21,940 bases of DNA from JBCDIQ01 sp039024295 (GTDB lineage: Bacteria > Bacteroidota > Bacteroidia > J057): contig JBCDIQ010000049.1 in NCBI GenBank assembly GCA_039024295.1, positions 1-21,940 on the forward strand, written 5' to 3'. Below, piece by piece: positions 15,914 through 21,940 of the stretch. Below the pieces are notes generated by a model. It worked only from the letters and a program-made list of their open reading frames with translations. It was not told the DNA's origin and searched no databases. Positions within the stretch are counted from its first letter, which is position 1; each line of letters begins with the position of its first letter. The translations under genes and the position numbers were made by a program.

Positions 15914-17959
15914 CTAGCGAGCGTTCTTCCTGTAATCACTTGGGGTGGAACCATAGAACTGGCCGTACACCCGGTTGAAGTAAGAAGGGTTGGTAAAGCC
16001 TACGTCATAGGCAATCTCTGAAATGGGTTTATCGGTTTTCGCCAATAACACCTGGGCTTTTTTTATCCGAAATTCCTTGAATATATTGGTGATAGACCTG
16101 CTGGTGAGGGCTGTTACCTTTCGGTGGAGGCTGGAACGACTCATGCCCATCGTTCTGCAGAGACTGGGGATATTAAACTCAGGATTCATGTACTCCGCTT
16201 CAAGGACGTCATACAAATGGGTCATAAATCGATCTTCCTGCTCAAACTCCGACCCTGCTTCTGTTGGAGGCAAGCCTTCCTGGTAGCGGGCCTGCAGGCG
16301 TTTGCGGGCTTCCAGGAGGTTGCGCAGCCGGAGCTGGAGCTCTTCAGGCTCAAAAGGCTTCGGCAGGTAATCATCTGCCCCTCTTTTCAACCCCTCAATC
16401 CGGGAGCTGTAGTCGCTGCGTGCGGTGAGCAGCACAATGGGAATATGGCTGGTAAGGGTATGCTCCTTGAGGAATTCACAGACCTCAAAGCCATCTTTTC
16501 GAGGCATCATCACATCGCTGATGATCAGGTCTGGCACCTTGGCCAATGCCCGGTCGATACCCGCTTGGCCATCCTCTGCCAGTAGGATCGAATATTCATC
16601 TTTTAGGCAAGAAACCAGGTAGGTGGCAATGTCGGGGTTATCTTCGATGATGAGCAGCTTGGGAAGGTCTCCCTGCTCCATTTCCTCGGGTTCCCGGTGA
16701 TCCGTACTAACTGAAGAAGCAGTTGCTCGCACCAGGTCTTGCAAGACTATTGCTGCATGCGGTTGCTCCTCCCGATCTGCCTGCTGGGTGATGGGTAACT
16801 CCACCAGAAAGGTGGTGCCTTTCCCTGATTCGCTCTCCACTGAGATGCTGCCATCCATGAGCTCCACCAATTCTTTCACCAGCGATAGGCCAATACCTGT
16901 GCCTTCGCCCCTACGGTGAGGCTGGCCTTCTGCCTGAAAAAAGCGGTCAAAAATATTGCCCAATTGCGCCTCAGGAATGCCTACGCCTGAATCAGCCACA
17001 GATATCTGCAAGGAAGGAAAAGAAAGGGTTGTCTGTGTCGCAGGTAGCACCGTTAGGCTGCTGGTAATCTGGCCTCCTCTTGGGGTGAACTTAATGGCGT
17101 TGGAATAGAGGTTGGAGAGAATGCGGACCATTTTTTCCGGATCATAATCCATCCAGATGGGTTCCTTAGGCTTCTCTATTTCGAAATGAACCTCCTGCAT
17201 TTCTGCCAGCGAATGAAAAGAAGCGGAGACCTGCGAGAAGAATGCCCCCATTTCTCCCTGAACCAGGTCGAGCTGCAGCTTGCCTGCTTCCAGTTTCTGG
17301 AGGTCTAGTATCTGACTGACGAGGTTCAATAGTTGGTGGGCATTGCCCAGAATCAAATCACTGCCTTTGTCGAGCCACTCCGTAGGTTTTTCGCGGACTT
17401 GGGTCGCCATGCCCTTGATAACCGTGAGCGGGGTGCGAAACTCGTGCGAAATATTGGTAAAAAATCGGGTCTTGAATTGGTCCAGCTCTTCCAGGTAGCG
17501 CGCCTTTTCATCGGTTTCTTTTAGCTGCTGCTCTGTAATCGGTAGTTGCTCAAGTGCTGCCCGGCCCACGCGCAATTGTTCTAATTCCTCAAAGGCTTTT
17601 TCTACCGTGGCCTTGAGGTCTGGGATATCAATGGGCTTGTTTAGGAAGTCAAATGCCCCACGGTTCATGGCAGCCCGGATATTGCCCATGTTGCCATAGG
17701 CAGTTACCATGATGATCTTTACCTGGTACTGCTGTTCGCGGATCAGGCCCATCAAGGTCAGGCCATCCATCTCCGGCATGTTGATGTCGCAAAGGATGAT
17801 GTCTATGCCTCCTTCCTGCTCCAGGCATTCTAGGGCTTGCTTGCCACTCAGGGTAAAATGGAATTCGTACTGCTTCTTTCGAATTTCCTTGCGGAAACGA
17901 AGGCGAATCATCTCTTCCATCTGGGCTTCATCATCTACGACAAGAACCTTAATTGGCAT
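15914..17959 (-). CDS. Cytoplasmic hybrid two-component regulator REC-HisKA-HATPase-REC-AraC, 681 aa
   Basis: The N-terminal receiver (about 3-125) has Asp9/Asp10, phospho-acceptor Asp58, Thr86 and Lys108. A short helical linker leads to a histidine kinase: H-box SHEFRTP with His172, N-box Asn287, G1 DSGVGIP at 323, G2 GTGIGLSL at 353. A second receiver (about 434-550) has Glu439/Asp440, Asp482 in SDVMMP, Thr512 and Lys534. An AraC/HTH_18 DNA-binding domain ends the protein (about 580-681, ISEIAYDVGFTNPSYFNR). There is no signal peptide, membrane segment or periplasmic sensor, unlike classical Bacteroidota hybrid (HTCS) regulators, so input probably comes through phosphorylation of the first receiver by another kinase. 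The start is set by the receiver beginning MPIKVLVVDDE. All catalytic residues are present. It sits directly upstream of the fibre array, 158 nt from the first paralog, and may control it. No clear terminator follows it. Confidence 0.95.
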   Translation of the reverse strand: MPIKVLVVDDEAQMEEMIRLRFRKEIRKKQYEFHFTLSGKQALECLEQEGGIDIILCDINMPEMDGLTLMGLIREQQYQVKIIMVTAYGNMGNIRAAMNRGAFDFLNKPIDIPDLKATVEKAFEELEQLRVGRAALEQLPITEQQLKETDEKARYLEELDQFKTRFFTNISHEFRTPLTVIKGMATQVREKPTEWLDKGSDLILGNAHQLLNLVSQILDLQKLEAGKLQLDLVQGEMGAFFSQVSASFHSLAEMQEVHFEIEKPKEPIWMDYDPEKMVRILSNLYSNAIKFTPRGGQITSSLTVLPATQTTLSFPSLQISVADSGVGIPEAQLGNIFDRFFQAEGQPHRRGEGTGIGLSLVKELVELMDGSISVESESGKGTTFLVELPITQQADREEQPHAAIVLQDLVRATASSVSTDHREPEEMEQGDLPKLLIIEDNPDIATYLVSCLKDEYSILLAEDGQAGIDRALAKVPDLIISDVMMPRKDGFEVCEFLKEHTLTSHIPIVLLTARSDYSSRIEGLKRGADDYLPKPFEPEELQLRLRNLLEARKRLQARYQEGLPPTEAGSEFEQEDRFMTHLYDVLEAEYMNPEFNIPSLCRTMGMSRSSLHRKVTALTSRSITNIFKEFRIKKAQVLLAKTDKPISEIAYDVGFTNPSYFNRVYGQFYGSTPSDYRKNAR

Positions 17960-18066
17960 TCAAAAAAGCGTATTATTCGGTCGTCTGAAAATGAATAAGG
18001 TGGTGTTTAGGATCAGGAAAAAATAAGGTTTCGATTTGGCGTAGAGATTTTGAGAATGGTCAAGGC

Positions 18067-18104
18067 AAAAAATGTGAGAATAGCGAGCTATTTGAGCATT
18101 TTTT
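18067..18104. repeat. Symmetric 38-bp inverted repeat
   Basis: The order is AAAAAATG, TGAG, AATAGC, GA, GCTATT, TGAG, CATTTTTT. The outer arms (8 bp) and inner arms (6 bp) pair perfectly, with matching 4-nt internal loops. The T-rich arm on either strand would let it work as a bidirectional terminator, but it lies over 200 nt past the stop at 18312. A dispersed palindromic repeat is the alternative. Confidence 0.6.
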
Positions 18105-18260
18105 AACGCAGAGCAGGCTCAAAAGATCAAGTCAAAACAGCCATATTATTTTTTGACTGATCCTTAATTGCTAGTTACCCATAATATGGGAAAAAGAAAA
18201 CGAAAATCGGGGAGGAATTGCTGGAGGGGAAATTGTACTTAATTTCTTCTTCCACGACGT

Positions 18261-18307
18261 AAAAACCAAGTACTTCGAATACGAAGGCTTCATTAAAGTT
18301 GGAAGCC
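18261..18307 (-). terminator. Possible terminator after the PKD/T9SS gene
   Basis: On the minus strand GGCTTC pairs with GAAGCC (10-nt loop), immediately followed by CTTCG/CGAAG around a TATT loop. After a 7-nt spacer comes GGTTTTTACG. The T tract is short and set back from the stem, so the call is tentative. It begins 4 nt after the stop codon. Confidence 0.4.
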
Positions 18308-18311
18308 TACC

Positions 18312-20582
18312 CTAGCGGAGAATTGCCAGTTTCTGTTGGCTGACCAACTGATTGCCCTGCCAAAGTAAAACAAGGTAGAGTCCTTCAGATAACGTGCTGA
18401 TATCAGGCTGCCAGGTTCCTTGGGGGTTTGTCAACATCTTTTGGCGGATGGTGCGGCCCTGTGTATCGTAGAGTACCAGGGATCCCACAGGCACGGGTAA
18501 GACATAGGCTATGTTTACCCGGCTAGCACTAGGATTCGGGTAAATTCGTAGTCTGATTGAAGAGAAAGCCGTACTAATTCCAACTGATTGAGATTGTGTC
18601 ACGATTACGGTGTCACACAGGCTATCGCTCCCGCACAGGCCCAAAGCTCGTAAGCACACTTCATAGCTACCCGCTTGTGCATAGGTGTGGGTAGGTGATA
18701 CGGACATGCTACTGTTGCCATCCCCAAAGGTCCAGAACAGCGAATCATAGCTGGTACTCGCAGCCCCATTAAAGGCCACTTGCAAAAAGCTATCCTGAGC
18801 AGTAAAACTTGCTACCGGAGGGGTACAGACCGTCAAGGTGAGGCATAAACTATCGCTGCCACAGGCATTGAAAACTTGTACGCAGGCCGTGTAGGTGCCT
18901 GCTTGTGCATACCCGTGCTGAGGATTGACTGCTGTGCTGCTATTGCCATCACCAAAGGTCCAGATGAGGGAATCATAATTGGTGACACCTGTAAACAGAA
19001 ACGGTACTGTCAGGCTGGTGCTGTCATAATTCGTCGAGGCATCTGCCACAGGGTTGGTACACAGCGCACAGTCATTCGAGCCATACTTTGCCATAAAGAA
19101 GTCGAAATTGCCACCGTAGCCATTGAGGGTGTCAGAACTGACAAACAGCTCTCCACTCCCATCCATCCGCCCACCAAAGTAGAAATTCCCCCTAGTATCG
19201 GCCGTGAGGCCTGTAGCGAAATCACCTGCACCGAACGTACCCGGCAAACGGGTCATACCTATTCCGGTTCCTGTTGCTGCATCAAAACGTGCTAAAAATG
19301 GATCGTATCCGTAGTTGGAAGGAGAAGACAGGGTGTCTCCTGCCCAGATCATTAAAGAAGGGAAACTTCCCCCAACGACGACTTCAGCTGTTCCATGCTT
19401 GGGCTCATAAAGGGCAATACTTCCATTAAATGTATTGGCATCCACCCCTGCACTGTTGATCCAAACGTTATTGCCTGTACTATCCAATACCACCACTGCA
19501 GGAAGGAGATCGATTGAAGGCTCTACAAAATTGATGAACTGATGGTTATTGAAAGTGTCCAAGTGGGAAAAGCCTCCCACGAGGTAAACATTGCCCTTTT
19601 GATCGATTTGGGGATTTCCTTTGAAGCCAAAGGCATTGGCACTTGGGTCATTCTGCCTAGCCCACAGAAACTGTCCTGTGCTATCAAATGCGCCCACATA
19701 GTTACTACCGACAATTTGTTGACTTCCAAGAGAAGGGGACGGCTGACTTCTCAGGTATTGGTCACATACATAAAATCTCCCGGAGACATGATCACGCGCA
19801 AAGTAGCGGGGAATCTCTGTCTCCCAAAGGCCATTGGCACCAAAATTATCAATTGCCAGTTCAGTAGCTCTTAAAAGGTTCCCAAGTGGGTCATAACGCA
19901 ATACGTAAGTACCAGCGCTGCTAATGGCAATTCCGCTATTATCACTGAGCAGCCCAGGCGTTAATTGGCAATACCAATAAACCTCTCCATCAGGGGATAC
20001 AGACAGGTTGGTGAGGGTACTGATTCGTATCCTCCCTGAAGGAGGTGAGCTGATCGTGTCAGTCTCTGGTAACCTGATCCACTGATAGGTGCCACTTGTA
20101 TCATATTTGATGAGTGCGTGTCGTTTGTGAGCTTCAAATACGGTGGTATCAACATCTATGCTAGCTTGGTTGTCAGGGGTAATCATTGCCAATGCCACCG
20201 CCCAATACACGCCTCCCTGATCATCGGTAGCTACAGCTCTGCCCCTCGCGATAGAGCCCGCAGCAACGGCCACAGATTTAGACCAGCGAAAGTTCCCTTG
20301 ACAATCATAGCTCACCAGCACAGAACCTGAACCATAGCTATTGATAGAGGTAAAACTATCTGCTCGAACTCCTCCTATGAAACGAGGGAAACTCTGTAAA
20401 TCAGAGGTAAAATAAACATTTCCATGTGGATCAGTCGACATGTCCACCACTTCTTCCCTAGGATTGAAGCTAAGTGTGCTGATACTTCCTCCGTGTATTC
20501 CCCACTGCCAGGATTGAGCAAAAAGAGAGAAATTCAAAAATAACAAGCAGCCGAGGATAAAGTGGAAAGGTTTCATAGTCAA
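18312..20582 (-). CDS. Secreted propeller protein with two PKD domains and T9SS type A sorting domain, 756 aa
   Basis: The signal peptide (about 1-22) ends SLFAQ. An N-terminal domain (about 25-500) carries seven SBBP-like turns (GNVYFTS, GGVYWAV, GEVYWYC, GRFYVCD, GNVYLVG, TAEVVVGG, GNFYFGG), which suggests a seven-bladed propeller more diverged than those in the array. Two PKD-type domains follow (505-588 and 589-665), each with the WTFGDGNSS turn, a YAQAGxY strand and Cys residues. The C-terminal 80 residues (676-756: RIYPNPS, VLYDTQGR, LSEGLYLV) are a type A sorting domain, which directs export across the outer membrane by the T9SS and usually surface anchoring or release. The start could be Met1 (20582) or Met3 (20576); both leave a good signal peptide. 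It lacks the array leader and the chaperone, so it is not an array member despite the similar propeller. Ligand unknown. Confidence 0.92.
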   Translation of the reverse strand: MTMKPFHFILGCLLFLNFSLFAQSWQWGIHGGSISTLSFNPREEVVDMSTDPHGNVYFTSDLQSFPRFIGGVRADSFTSINSYGSGSVLVSYDCQGNFRWSKSVAVAAGSIARGRAVATDDQGGVYWAVALAMITPDNQASIDVDTTVFEAHKRHALIKYDTSGTYQWIRLPETDTISSPPSGRIRISTLTNLSVSPDGEVYWYCQLTPGLLSDNSGIAISSAGTYVLRYDPLGNLLRATELAIDNFGANGLWETEIPRYFARDHVSGRFYVCDQYLRSQPSPSLGSQQIVGSNYVGAFDSTGQFLWARQNDPSANAFGFKGNPQIDQKGNVYLVGGFSHLDTFNNHQFINFVEPSIDLLPAVVVLDSTGNNVWINSAGVDANTFNGSIALYEPKHGTAEVVVGGSFPSLMIWAGDTLSSPSNYGYDPFLARFDAATGTGIGMTRLPGTFGAGDFATGLTADTRGNFYFGGRMDGSGELFVSSDTLNGYGGNFDFFMAKYGSNDCALCTNPVADASTNYDSTSLTVPFLFTGVTNYDSLIWTFGDGNSSTAVNPQHGYAQAGTYTACVQVFNACGSDSLCLTLTVCTPPVASFTAQDSFLQVAFNGAASTSYDSLFWTFGDGNSSMSVSPTHTYAQAGSYEVCLRALGLCGSDSLCDTVIVTQSQSVGISTAFSSIRLRIYPNPSASRVNIAYVLPVPVGSLVLYDTQGRTIRQKMLTNPQGTWQPDISTLSEGLYLVLLWQGNQLVSQQKLAILR

Positions 20583-20809
20583 TAAAGATAGATGAAACCT
20601 GTATGGGTTACATATCTCTATTGATGAACAGGCAAAACCAGTGTTTAAGGAGCTATCAGGAATTAATTAAAGGGTGGTTTTCTGTCTTCAAAAATTGGCA
20701 ATAAACGGAGTGAAGGTGCTTTTGCCTGAATGTAATTTTAAACCAAAAAGCTCACGACAAACCTTCCTATCATTTACGGTTTGCACCCCAATCCTTATTC
20801 ATATCTTCC

Positions 20810-21535
20810 CTACCCATTCCTGTAAATAATCCCCATCCTAAGGAGAGCCCTTATCGCCAGATAGGTGACGTCAATTTCATGAGGCTTGTAGCCAAAATTG
20901 GCTTTCCCCGGGAACTTATGGTGGTTGTTGTGGTACCCTTCGCCCATCATCAGCCAATCCATTCGAAATAAATTGGTAGAGGTATTCTTCATCGAGAAAT
21001 TGATAGACCCCACTTTATGAGCGAACCAATTGATGATGAGTCCTTGTATGGGAACCATTAATACAGTCAGGGGCAGGAACACAAACATCCAGGAAGCGGT
21101 AACCAACTGGGTGTAAATGAAAACATGAATCCCTACCCACATGATCCTGCTGAGGATATGGTTCCCGATTCTGTCCAGCGCGTCCCACTCCGGCAGGTCA
21201 CGGGTAAAGTTTTCCTCTACGTTGATCCTTCCATACAGGATATCGTTGTAGTACAACCTCGTCTTCCAGAATAATTCGAACAGATTGCGGGAATATTTGG
21301 GAGAGTGCGGATCCAATTCGGTATCCGTATAGGCATGGTGCTGCCTGTGCATGATGCCATACACTTTAGGACTTAAGTAAGCTGCTCCGTGGAAGATATA
21401 GCACAGGATAAAAAACACTTTTTCCCATGCTTGATTCATCCGAAACATCTTATGTGACGCATACCTATGGTGAAAAAAGGTATGCAGGAATAGGGAACCG
21501 TACCAGTGGAGAAATAGGAAAATGGCAATTTTCAT
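20810..21535 (-). CDS. Fatty-acid / acyl-CoA desaturase, short Bacteroidota form, 241 aa
   Basis: An integral-membrane di-iron desaturase of the stearoyl-CoA delta-9 type by family resemblance. Box 1 is HRYASH (His23, His28). Box 2 is HRQHH (His63, 66, 67), followed by the family-typical YTDTELDPHSP. Box 3 is HNNHH (His202, 205, 206) in GEGYHNNHHKFPG. An additional His173 lies in NWFAHKVGS. Hydrophobic segments lie at about 2-20, 40-58 and 133-170. It would introduce a double bond into membrane acyl chains using O2 and an electron donor. It is shorter than most delta-9 desaturases (about 300 aa or more), but all histidine ligands are present and the N-terminus begins in a hydrophobic helix, so it appears complete. 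Regiospecificity cannot be read from sequence. Its neighbours do not suggest an operon with lipid genes. Confidence 0.93.
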   Translation of the reverse strand: MKIAIFLFLHWYGSLFLHTFFHHRYASHKMFRMNQAWEKVFFILCYIFHGAAYLSPKVYGIMHRQHHAYTDTELDPHSPKYSRNLFELFWKTRLYYNDILYGRINVEENFTRDLPEWDALDRIGNHILSRIMWVGIHVFIYTQLVTASWMFVFLPLTVLMVPIQGLIINWFAHKVGSINFSMKNTSTNLFRMDWLMMGEGYHNNHHKFPGKANFGYKPHEIDVTYLAIRALLRMGIIYRNG

Positions 21536-21823
21536 AAGGGGAGAACGTAGCCAAGTGAAACGTCGGAAGATGGAATATAATATTGACAGAAAGCTGGTTT
21601 AAGGGCGATAAGCAGGCTGTAGGTCCAAATATACCGATTATCTCTATCTGGCAAACGGGGAATTACTAAATAGGCAAATCCAGATAGGGGAATTGCCACA
21701 AATCTCTTCGACGGCACCCCAATATCTTTCTGATTTGTAGAGAACAGCCTGGAAGTGGGGTTCCAAATTAAGGATTATCTTTTGGGCTACAATAGCCCTT
21801 ATCCATCAACCTAGACTCCTAAT

Positions 21824-21940
21824 CTATTCCGAAAGCTTTTCGATCTGTTCTTTGGCATATCGTACGGTGTTTTCGTCGGCGTATTCGATGGTCTTTTTGT
21901 AGTAGACAATGGCATTTTCTTTATCCTCTTTCAACCTGTA
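21824..21940 (-). CDS. C-terminal end of a TPR-like protein (5' part outside window)
   Basis: From the right edge the minus strand is open for 38 codons to a TAG at 21824. The peptide reads YRLKEDKENAIVYYKKTIEY, then ADENTVRYAKEQIEKLSE. The pattern of an amphipathic helix with AIVYYKKTIEYA and a closing charged helix resembles a final tetratricopeptide repeat plus capping helix. Only the tail is visible, so the protein's identity cannot be given. It ends 288 nt before the desaturase start. Confidence 0.6.
   Translation of the reverse strand, partial: YRLKEDKENAIVYYKKTIEYADENTVRYAKEQIEKLSE

Larger units (their letters stand above)
17960..18311 (-). other. 352-bp intergenic region with inverted repeats
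   Basis: No credible gene is seen. The region should hold the promoter of the regulator gene (start 17959) and the 3' end of the PKD/T9SS gene (stop 18312). It is AT-rich. It contains a symmetric inverted repeat at 18067-18104, a 9-bp inverted repeat CCATATTAT/ATAATATGG (18141-18149 and 18181-18189), and paired stem-loops near the upstream stop codon. No Shine-Dalgarno sequence precedes the regulator start, as is usual in this phylum. Confidence 0.6.

Noticed and set aside
18141..18189. 9-bp inverted repeat CCATATTAT/ATAATATGG as a regulatory hairpin
   Set aside because: The arms are pure AT apart from their ends and lie 31 nt apart in an AT-rich gap, so chance pairing is likely.
21532..21717. 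61-aa minus-strand frame overlapping the desaturase start by ATGA
   Set aside because: The overlap resembles translational coupling, but the peptide has no recognisable feature and the frame fits a chance opening in the upstream region.

Overview
The window looks like a chromosomal segment of a Bacteroidota bacterium, most likely a saprospirian or Lewinella-like lineage. The evidence is a type IX secretion (T9SS) C-terminal sorting domain, a cytoplasmic REC-kinase-REC-AraC hybrid regulator, SBBP beta-propeller proteins whose leader module is typical of the phylum, and starts without Shine-Dalgarno sequences. The taxonomic call is inference. All recognised genes lie on the minus strand, so transcription runs from high to low coordinates.

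In transcription order the window holds: the last 38 codons of a TPR-like protein (21824-21940); a short acyl-CoA/fatty-acid desaturase with its histidine boxes intact (20810-21535); a secreted propeller plus two PKD domains with a T9SS type A sorting domain (18312-20582); a 352-bp gap with inverted repeats; and a sensorless REC-HK-REC-AraC regulator (15914-17959). Then comes the main feature, a head-to-tail array of five large secreted paralogs (15755 down to the left edge).

The five paralogs share one plan: a nearly identical signal peptide and leader module, a swappable beta-propeller, a stalk of short repeats and phage-tail-fibre-like 'head' modules, then an intramolecular chaperone (Peptidase S74 type) with its Ser/Lys autocleavage dyad, and a C-terminal coiled coil. 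Four carry seven SBBP blades; the fifth, cut by the left edge, carries six Kelch repeats instead. Three (5176-8241, 8401-11508, 11685-15755) share a near-identical block of about 960 bp encoding one class of chaperone. The other two have a shorter, different chaperone class.

Each paralog has its own conserved leader of about 100 bp. It contains a constant promoter-like block, a dyad with constant arms and variable centre (GRACA-N2-TGTTC), and an inverted repeat whose second arm ends on the A of the start codon. Rho-independent terminators separate the units. The array therefore looks like individually regulated, recombining modular surface or secreted fibres, perhaps under the adjacent hybrid regulator. 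That role is inferred; the architecture, repeats and dyads are visible directly.
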